DNA of 64,000 nucleotides from a virus: IMG/VR virus record IMGVR_UViG_3300024239_000011, positions 330,303 to 394,302 of that record; one strand, 5' to 3'. Shown piece by piece: positions 7,431 to 15,547 of this stretch (position 1 is its first letter; each line of letters starts with the position of its first letter). The notes under the pieces were generated by a model. It saw only the letters and a program-made list of their open reading frames with translations, ran no database searches and was not told where the DNA came from. The position numbers and the translations under genes were made by a program.

Positions 7431-8326
7431 TAGAACTTTCCCACTATTTCTTTGATCTGGTCGATGGCTGACGCAAAGCGGGTTTTCTGCTTATAATGCG
7501 ATGAATGATGCGGTAGATCGTACTCTGGTCGATCCAAGCGAAACCGCAATGCGCGTGTCATGTTATGCCAATATGGACGCTCGTTTTTGTACAACAGGTT
7601 CTCCACGGGCAAGCAAAGCCACAGATCGTTGTCATGCCCCGTACAGACGTATCCGACCGCATCAATCTCGCCCGGTCCCTTATAGAATTGATGAACCACG
7701 TCAGGCTTAACGTCGTCGGAGGTAACAAAATGACATCCACCTACCTGTCCTATAACCGGGTATCCTGCCATTTCATCAAGCCATGGATATCCCTTGTAGT
7801 CGGCAAGAGAACTCACATCCGGTTTGGTAAACAGAGACTTGACCATATGCGGTCGCGGATCACCGCCCAGAACCCGATGGTACGTCTCAGCCTGGGCGAA
7901 CCATGTCCCGGCGAACCCGCGTCGGTTTTCTTGCCCCAGAGTGTTGGCCCGGCTAATCATCCAATGAATATGGGCTTCGGTGGGGTTACGCCGTTCATAT
8001 CGGAACGCAAAATCAGCGAGACTATCCCAGTCCTGTAGCCGTTCTTCTGCGCTCCGCTGAAGAACGATTTGTTCGGCATGCTTAATCGAATTGACCTTGT
8101 GCCATTCTGCACGCGGATCGCCAATCTCAAGTGTTACGACTTTGATATTGAGGCGGGGATCAGGGCTAAGATACCCCTTGGCAATAGACCATGGATTGAT
8201 GGGATCGGTCGGTGGTTCTATTTCAGGATAAATCAATTCCATTATCAACGCATGTACTTTACCCACACTTCCTTTTGTGGTCTGTATACCCAAAAATGGG
8301 TGTAGAAATTCTGATCGGTTGGTCAT
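7430..8326 (-). CDS. Paralogous family protein, copy B
   Basis: 298 aa. Opens with FLHPFLGIQTTKGSVGKVHAL and carries the QFYKGPGEIDAVGYVC block that matches YKGMEDIAMGIQF in copy C. Stop and start overlap the flanking copies. Function unknown; it could be a host-takeover family or a structural component, as both are commonly amplified in tandem. Confidence 0.65.
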   Translation of the reverse strand: MTNRSEFLHPFLGIQTTKGSVGKVHALIMELIYPEIEPPTDPINPWSIAKGYLSPDPRLNIKVVTLEIGDPRAEWHKVNSIKHAEQIVLQRSAEERLQDWDSLADFAFRYERRNPTEAHIHWMISRANTLGQENRRGFAGTWFAQAETYHRVLGGDPRPHMVKSLFTKPDVSSLADYKGYPWLDEMAGYPVIGQVGGCHFVTSDDVKPDVVHQFYKGPGEIDAVGYVCTGHDNDLWLCLPVENLLYKNERPYWHNMTRALRFRLDRPEYDLPHHSSHYKQKTRFASAIDQIKEIVGKF

Positions 8327-9048
8327 GATATCATCCCCTGGAACATGCTAATGTCTACAGCACAGGCATAGTTGCGCCAATCATCGCGAATGTATAACGC
8401 GAGATCATCGTTTTTCCGAAATATATTGGTAACCAAAAATGCGGGAGCAATATGTTGACCGGTGCCGCGCCATAATACAATGCAACGATCAGGTGGTATT
8501 CGTTCATCCAGATACCCGAAGAAATAAGAGCGGAAAAAATCGCCGCCATGCCCGCGTTCTTCGTTCCAGCAAACGTTCTCGATTTTCTCTCGCCAAACCG
8601 GATTCAACATACGTGTATTGGCGCCTTGCCGATTTAGCCGTATTAGATAATTCGCAGCACGATTCCACGTTTTTTCGATGTGGTCGCTGGTCGTGTCAGG
8701 TTCGAGAACGTTTGTAAGCACTTTCTCAATAAAAATGCTTTCCGCTTCATCAATACTTGAAACTCGTACCCATTCGCCTTTCTGATCCCACCATGCTTTA
8801 TCCATGATTGGAGCATAGTCACATGTCGTTTGACACCGCTCAACGACCCCATTCTGTTGCTTGTCCCATTCCATGGCGCGTTCGTAGGGCACGATCTTCA
8901 ATACATGTACCGAACCAGTCTGAATACCGAACAGGTGGTGTTGTTGCTTAATTGTCCCTGATCGGTCTGCCACAAGATTGGAGATAGTCAAACTGTCTCG
9001 GAGGACATCAATCCATGCACGGAACCCATTGTCGTTTTCGGAAGTCAT
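8323..9048 (-). CDS. Paralogous family protein, copy A
   Basis: 241 aa from the ATG at 9048, chosen because AGGATC precedes it; a longer frame to 9105 has no SD. HLFGIQTGSVHVLKI and VLWRGTGQHIAPAFLV correspond to the conserved blocks of copies B and C. First gene of the operon, divergent from the endonuclease at 9121. Confidence 0.6.
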   Translation of the reverse strand: MTSENDNGFRAWIDVLRDSLTISNLVADRSGTIKQQHHLFGIQTGSVHVLKIVPYERAMEWDKQQNGVVERCQTTCDYAPIMDKAWWDQKGEWVRVSSIDEAESIFIEKVLTNVLEPDTTSDHIEKTWNRAANYLIRLNRQGANTRMLNPVWREKIENVCWNEERGHGGDFFRSYFFGYLDERIPPDRCIVLWRGTGQHIAPAFLVTNIFRKNDDLALYIRDDWRNYACAVDISMFQGMIS

Positions 9049-9082
9049 GATTGATCCTATGTTAAACGGAAATCCCACAATG

Positions 9083-9089
9083 ATAAATA
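9083..9089 (+). promoter_or_regulatory. Candidate late promoter ATAAATA
   Basis: ATAAATA 31 bases before the ATG of the GIY-YIG endonuclease gene, the same spacing as at several other sites in this window. Confidence 0.45.
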
Positions 9090-9120
9090 TTGAAGGGAAG
9101 TCCAACGATTAGGTGAAGCA

Positions 9121-10062
9121 ATGTCTAGTGGTATATATCGTATTCGCAATGTAATCAATAATAAATCTTACTACGGTAGTTCGAAAGATATCGAAAAAAG
9201 ATGGTGTCAGCATCAAAGTAATCTCAATTGCGAACGACATATCAACCCACATCTACAACGTGCTTGGAAAAAATACGGAGCAGACAATTTCGTGTTCGAG
9301 ATAGTTGAACTCGTGGAGGTCGATTTATTACTTGATGTTGAGCAGCAATACTTGGATGAAAACGTAGGTGGGTATAACATCGCACCGGCTGGTGGTGGCG
9401 ATACAACCTCTAAACATCCAGATCGTGAGGCGATTATTGCTAAGCGCGTTGAAAGTGTTATCAATCGAAATGCTAAGTTATGCCCCGAGGAATATGCAAG
9501 GATTTATTGTGGGAAAATTGGTGAAAAGAACGGGATGTATGGAAAAACACACACGGAAGATGTAATAAGAAAAATCAAAGAAAAACTTCACAGTTGGTAT
9601 TCAGAAAATGATGGATACCGTAAAGGTAAGACGTTCGAAGAAGTGCATGGTGCCGAGATTGCTGAACACTTAAAACGAAAATTAAGTGAGTTTGCGTCTA
9701 CCAGAACCGGTGCCAAAAATCCATTCTACGGTAAACATCATTCGGACGAAGCCAAACAAAAAATACGAGAAAAACACCTTGGCAAACCGCTATCTCAATC
9801 AGCTAAACTGGCTATTACCGGAGAAAATTCTGCAAAATTTCAAGGATACTACCACACCCCATGGGGTGTGTTTCCTTCCACCCCACAAGCACAAAAGGCT
9901 CACCCATATCTATTATCCAACACCATTAACACTTGGTGCAAGAAATGTGATGTGGTAATTTCAAGAACTGGAAGATCGCGATACCTTCAGGAAATCGGGG
10001 AAAGTGTCGTGGGAAAAACCTACCGCGAAATTGGGTTTTGGTTTGAAGAAAAGGGCGCGTGA
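9121..10062 (+). CDS. GIY-YIG homing endonuclease with NUMOD3 repeats
   Basis: 313 aa. The N-terminal GIY-YIG nuclease (residues 1-95) has GIYRIRN and YYGSSKDIEKRW with a conserved Arg, and the catalytic Glu in VEQQYLDE. NUMOD3-type DNA-binding repeats follow (KNGMYGKTHTEDVIRKIKEK at about 138-157; KNPFYGKHHSDEAKQKIREK at about 199-218), then a C-terminal HTH-like segment. This is the T4 SegA-E/I-TevI-like architecture. It presumably cuts a related phage lacking it and spreads by recombination. Low GC relative to its neighbours supports mobility. Confidence 0.88.
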   Translation: MSSGIYRIRNVINNKSYYGSSKDIEKRWCQHQSNLNCERHINPHLQRAWKKYGADNFVFEIVELVEVDLLLDVEQQYLDENVGGYNIAPAGGGDTTSKHPDREAIIAKRVESVINRNAKLCPEEYARIYCGKIGEKNGMYGKTHTEDVIRKIKEKLHSWYSENDGYRKGKTFEEVHGAEIAEHLKRKLSEFASTRTGAKNPFYGKHHSDEAKQKIREKHLGKPLSQSAKLAITGENSAKFQGYYHTPWGVFPSTPQAQKAHPYLLSNTINTWCKKCDVVISRTGRSRYLQEIGESVVGKTYREIGFWFEEKGA

Positions 10063-10081
10063 TGTACGCGCCCTTTCTTTT
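10050..10081. terminator. Bidirectional terminator
   Basis: AAAGGGCGCG/CGCGCCCTTT stem with a 7-base loop and T-rich flank, between the convergent endonuclease and thyA ends. Confidence 0.75.
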
Positions 10082-10914
10082 TATACCGAAATCGGCATGT
10101 CAATTTTGGGGTAACATTGGTAATTTTCGAGTTTGAAATCTTCGTATTTGAAATCGAAGATGTTCTTGACCTCGGGATTAATCCACATACGCGGCAACGG
10201 ATATGGTTCTCGGGTTAATTGAAGGTCGATCTGCTCGATGTGGTTGGTGTAGATATGTGCATTCATAATCGAGTGTACAAATTCACCCGGTTCAAGGTCG
10301 CATACTTGCGCCACCATCATGGTCAATAATGCATAGCTGGCTATATTAAAGGGAATTCCGAGTCCTACGTCCCCTGAACGTTGAAACAGTTGGCATGACA
10401 ATCTACCATTAGTTACAGCAAACCCAAAAGTTGTATGGCACGGGGGGAGCGCCTGAAGCCCGACAGCAGCGTTCTCATGTGGTTTCTTCTTGGGATCGGG
10501 TAGCAGAGCCGGATTCCACCCAGACACAATCAGACGGCGGCTGTCGGGGTTGCTCTTGATCTCTTTGATCAGGTCCGCGATCTGGTCGATGGTCTGTCCA
10601 CAATTTCCGGGCCAAGACCGCCACATCTTGCCATAGACGGGACCAAGGTCACCCTCGGGTGTTGCCCATTCGTTCCATATATTAACGCCGTTGTCGGTCA
10701 GGTATTTGATGTTCGTGTCGCCCGCCAGGAACCACAGCAGTTCATGGATGATCCCCTTGGTGAAGACCTTTTTGGTTGTCACCAGCGGGAAACCCTCGGA
10801 CAGATCAAAGCGCATCTGGTACCCGAACACCGAATAGGTACCGGTACCGGTGCGGTCCTGCTTGTACACGCCGTTTTCACGGATGTGTTTCAAAAGTTGA
10901 AGATACTGTTTCAT
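10081..10914 (-). CDS. thyA: Thymidylate synthase
   Basis: 277 aa, the normal ThyA length. Makes dTMP from dUMP using methylene-tetrahydrofolate. Motifs: [13 protein letters not shown] near the start, [14 protein letters not shown], catalytic Cys in [25 protein letters not shown] (dUMP phosphate binding) and NAHIYTNH. All key residues are present, so it should be active. Its start overlaps the stop of the 80-aa gene upstream (TAATG), and with DHFR two genes away it forms a dTMP-synthesis operon. Confidence 0.97.
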   Translation of the reverse strand: MKQYLQLLKHIRENGVYKQDRTGTGTYSVFGYQMRFDLSEGFPLVTTKKVFTKGIIHELLWFLAGDTNIKYLTDNGVNIWNEWATPEGDLGPVYGKMWRSWPGNCGQTIDQIADLIKEIKSNPDSRRLIVSGWNPALLPDPKKKPHENAAVGLQALPPCHTTFGFAVTNGRLSCQLFQRSGDVGLGIPFNIASYALLTMMVAQVCDLEPGEFVHSIMNAHIYTNHIEQIDLQLTREPYPLPRMWINPEVKNIFDFKYEDFKLENYQCYPKIDMPISV

Positions 10915-11156
10915 TATAGCATATCCTCGATAATCTGCGATAACACGGTTTCATAATCCATTGCTGGCTGTCCAACCAACGCAAGTTGACGATTCAACTC
11001 ATCGAGGTTACGCCCAACCAATGACGCAAGAAAACGTGCGTAAAGATCACGTTCGTCGTCGGTGAATTTGGTGGGGTTGTCACGGCAATCTTTGATAAAC
11101 ATTCTAACAAGAACGCGCATCATATCAGCACGGGTATGCACTACATTAGTCGTCAT
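10914..11156 (-). CDS. Hypothetical protein between folA and thyA
   Basis: 80 aa from ATG 11156, just downstream of the folA stop. A start at 11228 would run inside folA out of frame and is not used. Helical, acidic, no recognised domain. Coupled by overlap to thyA. Perhaps a regulator or partner of the nucleotide enzymes, by position only. Confidence 0.6.
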   Translation of the reverse strand: MTTNVVHTRADMMRVLVRMFIKDCRDNPTKFTDDERDLYARFLASLVGRNLDELNRQLALVGQPAMDYETVLSQIIEDML

Positions 11157-11160
11157 ATTT

Positions 11161-11646
11161 TCACACTCGCACCATTTTGTTGAATACAAATGCCGGGTGG
11201 GTGTCGGTGGCTTGGTAATAGCCAGCATCGACGGTGCGCCATACGGCTTTGTCTATTTCAGGGAAGAACGCATCTGCATCGGGAACGTCTACTTCGACTT
11301 GTGTGACGTAGAGTTTGTTCGCACGATGTATGGACTGTGCGTAAATCTGGGCACCACCAATGACCATAATCTCGTCGCTGGTAGCCGCCTCAAACGCAGA
11401 GTCAAGGGACCGGACGACGGTTGCACCGGGGATCGCCAATTCTGGATTGGTAGAAACCACGATGTTGTGCCTATTGGGAAGAACTCGCCCGATTGATTCG
11501 AACGTCTTCCGACCCATGATGATCGACTTGTTCTGGGTGACTTGCTTGAAGTACCGAAGATCGGTGGGGATATGCCAAAGAAGCTTGTTATCCTTGCCGA
11601 TTGCCATGTTGCGAGACACCGCAACTATCAGAGATACCGTTCCCAC
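11161..11646 (-). CDS. folA: Dihydrofolate reductase
   Basis: 161 aa, typical for bacterial/phage DHFR. Regenerates tetrahydrofolate after the ThyA reaction. Motifs: SLIVAVSRNMAIGKDNKLLW with LLWHIPTDLRYFK (catalytic Asp in the PTD turn), IIMGRKTFESIG (NADPH binding) and IMVIGGAQIY. Full-length. Its 5' end overlaps the upstream gene by 59 bases in another frame. Confidence 0.96.
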   Translation of the reverse strand: MGTVSLIVAVSRNMAIGKDNKLLWHIPTDLRYFKQVTQNKSIIMGRKTFESIGRVLPNRHNIVVSTNPELAIPGATVVRSLDSAFEAATSDEIMVIGGAQIYAQSIHRANKLYVTQVEVDVPDADAFFPEIDKAVWRTVDAGYYQATDTHPAFVFNKMVRV

Positions 11647-11914
11647 TTACCACGTCCCTATGCAGATTTTTCAACGTCCTAACAAGTATCTTTTCAATCA
11701 ATGTGTAATCCAGATCGGCAGTGATCCCGACCAACATTTCTGCGTTGTCCACCCCCGGCTCTTCTAACAACTCCAAGAAACCCGAGAGGTTATGATTTAC
11801 GACCTTACCTGATTCGTAAGTGATCTGTACATTTTTAACGAAACGTGGATTTACTTTTGCAAAATCGATAACAATCCCAGTAAACGCATAGTCTAAATGT
11901 GATGGGGGCTTCAT
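11588..11914 (-). CDS. Hypothetical protein overlapping folA
   Basis: 108 aa from ATG 11914 with GAGTGG upstream (an in-frame GTG lies at 11923). Its C-terminal ~20 residues are encoded over the folA start, an unusually long overlap; either the overlap is real or folA begins slightly later. Beta-rich N-terminal half with an LDYAFTGIVIDFAKV segment. Unrecognised. Confidence 0.5.
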   Translation of the reverse strand: MKPPSHLDYAFTGIVIDFAKVNPRFVKNVQITYESGKVVNHNLSGFLELLEEPGVDNAEMLVGITADLDYTLIEKILVRTLKNLHRDVVSGNGISDSCGVSQHGNRQG

Positions 11915-11959
11915 GATAACCACTCATAAAATACACACATAATAATTGGGAATATACCA

Positions 11960-11966
11960 GTAAATA
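11960..11966 (+). promoter_or_regulatory. Candidate late promoter GTAAATA in an inverted repeat
   Basis: GTAAATA lies in a broken palindrome (GGAAT 11949-11953 / ATTCC 11978-11982, inner GTAA/TTAC), 33 bases before the ATG of the endonuclease at 11999. Confidence 0.4.
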
Positions 11967-11998
11967 TTACCGGTCGCATTCCAATCAGTAGGTCTAAT

Positions 11999-12940
11999 AT
12001 GGCTAAACTAACGAGAGAAGAATTCATTGATCGTAGCATTGCAATTCATGGCGACAAATATGATTATTCACTGTGTGAATATCATAACTGTGATACCCCT
12101 GTCATTATTTTGTGCAGGGAGCATGGTACGTTTTCACAAACTCCATACCTTCATATGAAAGGGAGGGGCTGCCGCAAATGTGGTTATTTGAAAGTATCCA
12201 AATTTACATCAGAGAATAATAAGAAGAGGATAGTTCCGATTGAGCAAATTAGACTGCGACTTGCTGAAAAATACCCGTTATATAATTACGATAAAGCTGA
12301 ACTATTCGGGAATACGCTTCAAGATATTTGGTGCCCAAAACACGGTTATTTTGAATTAAACTATCGATTACATGCTCATACCAATCGCCAATCAAAATGC
12401 CCGAAATGCGCCCTCGAAATCAGAACTGGTAAACTCCGTCATACCCTTGATGATTTTATTCGCAAATCACAAGATGTGCATGGTAACAAGTATAATTATT
12501 CAGCATCAACATATCTGGGGGATAGTTATAAAATTGAGATTGAATGCCCAGAACATGGTGTGTTTGCTCAAAAAGCAAATAACCATTTAAACGGGCATGG
12601 GTGTCCAAAATGCGCCAACCGCTGGAAAATGCAAGATTTGTGGCTTGACCATCTTGGTCTTCCGCGATCATCCACACACCGACAAATACATCTTACAATC
12701 GGTGATTATAAATTCATAGCAGATGGGTTTGATCCGGTTCAAAACACCGTCTATGAATTTTGGGGTGATTATTGGCACGGCAATCCAAGAAAATATAATG
12801 CAGCAGCGACAAATCACTTCGGTAAAACCTTTGGAGATTTGTACACTGCTACATTAGAAAAACGCCGTGTCATCTTGACCAAATTTCAGTTGATTGAAAT
12901 TTGGGAGGATGAATACTTACTTCAACAACCCACGCTCTGA
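11999..12940 (+). CDS. Homing-type endonuclease with DUF723 repeats and EDxHD-like nuclease domain
   Basis: 313 aa. Repeated units (VHG-K-Y-Y-S...I-C-EHG-F-Q...HL-GHGC-KC) at about 12-58 and 157-203, plus a degenerate central one; these are the treble-clef DUF723 repeats found in phage homing nucleases. The C-terminal domain (about 215-305) contains YKFIADGFDP and VYEFWGDYWHGNP, the pattern of Vsr/EDxHD-type nucleases. Its tail overlaps the convergent gene at 12917 by 24 bases. A/T-rich, consistent with mobility. Confidence 0.8.
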   Translation: MAKLTREEFIDRSIAIHGDKYDYSLCEYHNCDTPVIILCREHGTFSQTPYLHMKGRGCRKCGYLKVSKFTSENNKKRIVPIEQIRLRLAEKYPLYNYDKAELFGNTLQDIWCPKHGYFELNYRLHAHTNRQSKCPKCALEIRTGKLRHTLDDFIRKSQDVHGNKYNYSASTYLGDSYKIEIECPEHGVFAQKANNHLNGHGCPKCANRWKMQDLWLDHLGLPRSSTHRQIHLTIGDYKFIADGFDPVQNTVYEFWGDYWHGNPRKYNAAATNHFGKTFGDLYTATLEKRRVILTKFQLIEIWEDEYLLQQPTL

Positions 12941-13186
12941 CATCATATCAAGATGTTCGTATGCTGCCAGTAAAATTGCAGAAGATTTTGTAATAATCTC
13001 TGCAAATTCGTCAGCATCTAATGGAACCGCATGATTGGCGTTTGATGCCAGTTGAAAAAGGTATTTCCCAACAATAGCACACCAATCATTTGGGGTATTT
13101 GTGCGGTCCCACTCGCTCCCAAAACGATCAAGCTGATGCTCACGCTCAAGCAAAACCCGATCCAAGAATTCAGTTCGCTTGCTCAT
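12917..13186 (-). CDS. Small helical phage protein, possibly MazG-like
   Basis: 89 aa from ATG 13186; the longer frame to 13234 overlaps the neighbouring gene. The pattern EREHQLDRFGSEWDRTNT followed by NDWCAIVGKYL and a C-terminal Ala-rich helix resembles small phage proteins with an ERxxQxxxxG core that are sometimes likened to MazG-type pyrophosphohydrolases. The metal-binding ExxE motif is not clear, so I do not claim activity. Confidence 0.5.
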   Translation of the reverse strand: MSKRTEFLDRVLLEREHQLDRFGSEWDRTNTPNDWCAIVGKYLFQLASNANHAVPLDADEFAEIITKSSAILLAAYEHLDMMSERGLLK

Positions 13187-13196
13187 GGTTTGACCT

Positions 13197-13985
13197 TTAC
13201 GCAGCAGCCTGCTTACGAGCAGGTTTCTTTGCAACGGTCTTCTTAGCCGTAGTGGGCTTCCGCGCTGGTTTTGTCACCGTAGCAGTATCCGAACTAACCG
13301 ACTGAGCAGCAGGGGCGGATACCGGGGCAGCAACCTGGGCAACAACTTCACGCGGACGAAGGCTAGGGGCGATCTTGTACGCCTGCTCGCGCTTACGAGC
13401 AGCTTCACCTTCGAGCATTTCGGCTTCAAGGATGATGTTGTGTGCAATCGCAATGTTCTCTTCAACACGACCGGCCACGGTGTTGTGGGCATGGGGGTTG
13501 AAGGTGTCAATAACCGCATTGCTCATCGGCTCCGGGGCTTCCATCGGCGGGCGGATGCTCTGGTTTGACTGTGCCTGAACGAGGTTCTGTTCATGCTGAG
13601 CAGCTTCCATCATCTGTTGGATGGTAGGCTGTGCTGAAGACCGACCCAAGGCAACTGCCAGCGGGATCGGCATATTCGGACGTGGGAACAGGGTGACGTT
13701 CTCAATCGGCTGTGCCTGAAGCGCACTAATGGCGAACAGGGTATTCATCAGGTCTACACCGGTATCGGTGAATACACGACGCTGAAGTACATTCGCGAGA
13801 ACGTTGGTAGTCTGCCCTTCCTTCTGAACTACGTCCATCAGGGCGTCATGCAAACGGGGCGGAAGGGCATCGGTATCAACCACCAAAGCCATATTCGGGT
13901 TATGGGGATTGGTCGGGTAGACAACCACGCAGCGCCGATCAGTGTTATTCAGCTTACCAACGTGGTGGACAATATCGTTACTCAT
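13197..13985 (-). CDS. Phage protein with Lys/Ala-rich histone H1-like tail
   Basis: 262 aa from ATG 13985, preceded by GAGGAACGA. The N-terminal ~110 residues look globular and beta/alpha, the middle is Gln/Pro-rich and disordered, and the last ~30 residues are a KPxRKP/AKK/APARK tail like histone H1 or AlgP repeats. The tail probably binds nucleic acid or other polyanions. Function unknown. The start overlaps the upstream stop. Confidence 0.6.
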   Translation of the reverse strand: MSNDIVHHVGKLNNTDRRCVVVYPTNPHNPNMALVVDTDALPPRLHDALMDVVQKEGQTTNVLANVLQRRVFTDTGVDLMNTLFAISALQAQPIENVTLFPRPNMPIPLAVALGRSSAQPTIQQMMEAAQHEQNLVQAQSNQSIRPPMEAPEPMSNAVIDTFNPHAHNTVAGRVEENIAIAHNIILEAEMLEGEAARKREQAYKIAPSLRPREVVAQVAAPVSAPAAQSVSSDTATVTKPARKPTTAKKTVAKKPARKQAAA

Positions 13986-14274
13986 GTTCGTTCCTCTCAA
14001 ATACCTTGGTGTTATCTACTGCGAGAGTTAATATACGCTGTGCAACTTCAAGTTCATCCGGTTCGACTAACGCAAGATCAGTAACGTGGGGGCATATTGC
14101 CCCCACGTTTTCGATAACATCAACAGATGCGTTGATCAAATAAAGGGGACCACCCTCTACATCGTGCTTACCCAGCACCGTGCAGAAGCCCCGAACCGAA
14201 CGACCCTCGGCGTCAATGTAATTAACCAACGCTTTATCACCGGGAGAGAAGTGGGGGTCGTATATGGCGTTCAT
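13978..14274 (-). CDS. Hypothetical protein, 98 aa
   Basis: The N-terminal half (FSPGDKALVNYIDAEGRSVRGFCTVL) looks like a small SH3-like beta barrel, the C-terminal part is helical. Overlaps the following gene by 8 bases. Function unknown. Confidence 0.55.
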   Translation of the reverse strand: MNAIYDPHFSPGDKALVNYIDAEGRSVRGFCTVLGKHDVEGGPLYLINASVDVIENVGAICPHVTDLALVEPDELEVAQRILTLAVDNTKVFERNEHE

Positions 14275-14283
14275 GGGACGCCT

Positions 14284-14583
14284 TTACTTCTTTGCCGACT
14301 TCTTGGCAGGAGCCTTCTTCTTCGGCTCTTCGGCTGCTGCGGGAACTTCATCAGTACCAGCCGCAACCGCTTCGCCCTCAACCTGCGTATCATAATGTGC
14401 GACAAAAGCCCGCAGACGGTCATAAACATAACCAATACTGGACAGTTCAGCCGCCTTCACAGTGGAGCGTTCCGTAAGAAACTCGATCACCTTGATTGCG
14501 TTCTTGATATCGACAAGTTTCAAATCAGGTCCAGCAGCCTGCTCGACGGGGTTTTCACCTTCAACAACAGTAGTCTCAGTCAT
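14284..14583 (-). CDS. Small protein with Lys/Ala-rich tail
   Basis: 99 aa. A central helical domain (about 20-65) followed by an acidic linker and a KKKAPAKKSAKK tail, the same kind of tail as the protein two genes downstream. Probably nucleic-acid-associated. First gene of a minus-strand run, preceded by GAGGGAAAACAG. Confidence 0.6.
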   Translation of the reverse strand: MTETTVVEGENPVEQAAGPDLKLVDIKNAIKVIEFLTERSTVKAAELSSIGYVYDRLRAFVAHYDTQVEGEAVAAGTDEVPAAAEEPKKKAPAKKSAKK

Positions 14584-14707
14584 CTGTTTTCCCTCAAAAA
14601 ATCACAGATCGTGATTGAAATTATGAGCGCATTTTATCCGCGCTATCCAATGCTCCGCAATATTTTTGTTCACGGTGCATTCCCGGTATGTTCCTATTTA
14701 GGAAAAA

Positions 14708-14740
14708 TAAAAACCGGCTATTTGAAATAGCCGGTTTTTA
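14708..14740. terminator. Strong hairpin terminator
   Basis: 16-bp perfect inverted repeat TAAAAACCGGCTATTT / AAATAGCCGGTTTTTA, downstream of the HNH gene (minus strand), with T-runs on both strands. Confidence 0.8.
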
Positions 14741-14752
14741 ACGGTCTGGTGA

Positions 14753-15328
14753 TCATATTATACGCTGAAACTCGCGACGAGCTTCTTCATATCGGGGTAT
14801 GATCAAGCTCGGTTCCCAACCCAGGTATTCGTTCCACGAGGGGTGAAACGAAATGATGGGCAGTTTCTTCCGCTTGTTAACCATTTCCCAATAGTCCGGA
14901 CGGCGCGGCTTGGAACGTGGTAGGCGATCAAGAAAGTGTGCCTTATCGCGATTGCATTCCATACAACACGCCACGACGTTCGACCAATTGGTTTTGCCGC
15001 CGTGGTATCGGGGCTTAACGTGGTCGAGGGTCAGTTCATCCTTTGGAAATTTCTTCCGACAATACTGGCACGTAAACTCGTCACGCAGATACACATTGTA
15101 CCTGCTGAACTTCACATGTAGTTCTGGCTTAATAAATTTGCGCAGCATCACGACCGCCGGTACGGTAATCGTCATCCGGGGTGAGTGAACCTGCCAATCG
15201 TCATAGAACGCCAAAGCATCAGCCCGTTCTTCGAAAACGGAAATAATAGCTTCTTTCCATGTCGTTACCGACAGGGGCATGATCTTTAGAGGGCTGGCAT
15301 CAGCGTTAAGAACGAGGCAGGCACACAT
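14753..15328 (-). CDS. HNH endonuclease family protein
   Basis: 191 aa. HNH core: YLRDEFTCQYCRKKFPKDEL, LTLDHVKPRYHGG (catalytic His), NVVACCMECNRDKAH. Two CxxC pairs bind structural Zn. The N-terminal LVLNADASPLKIMPL segment is typical of a widespread bacterial/phage HNH family rather than of intron-borne homing enzymes. The DNA target is unknown; packaging nicking or host DNA degradation are possible. Confidence 0.85.
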   Translation of the reverse strand: MCACLVLNADASPLKIMPLSVTTWKEAIISVFEERADALAFYDDWQVHSPRMTITVPAVVMLRKFIKPELHVKFSRYNVYLRDEFTCQYCRKKFPKDELTLDHVKPRYHGGKTNWSNVVACCMECNRDKAHFLDRLPRSKPRRPDYWEMVNKRKKLPIISFHPSWNEYLGWEPSLIIPRYEEARREFQRII

Positions 15329-15547
15329 TTACTAAACCTTTACAAAAGCATTTCCATGAGGTTTGAGGTTTGAGGTTGTCGTGGATAACAAGATACTTTG
15401 TCATAATCACCCGCGCAATGACAAGAAAATTTAATAGCCGTTTCATCAGATGACACATTCCGTCACACCTAGGGGGTGATTTGTCACCAATGTATTTCTT
15501 GACCTTGTACTCTAAATACGGTACGTTGCACAATAATTTTTACCCTG
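15329..15547. other. Divergent intergenic region with repeats
   Basis: No gene. It holds a triple GAGGTTT direct repeat (about 15357-15376), an operator-like palindrome GGTGA-N4-TCACC (15475-15488) with a further GTGACA-like half nearby, and the late-type CTAAATA box at 15512-15518. Confidence 0.4.
15512..15518 (+). promoter_or_regulatory. Candidate late promoter CTAAATA
   Basis: CTAAATA 29-38 bases before the two possible GTG starts of the GGDEF gene. Confidence 0.4.

Noticed and set aside
12917-13186. Confirmed MazG pyrophosphohydrolase
   Set aside because: The ExxE...ExxD metal motif is not evident, so only a weak resemblance is stated.
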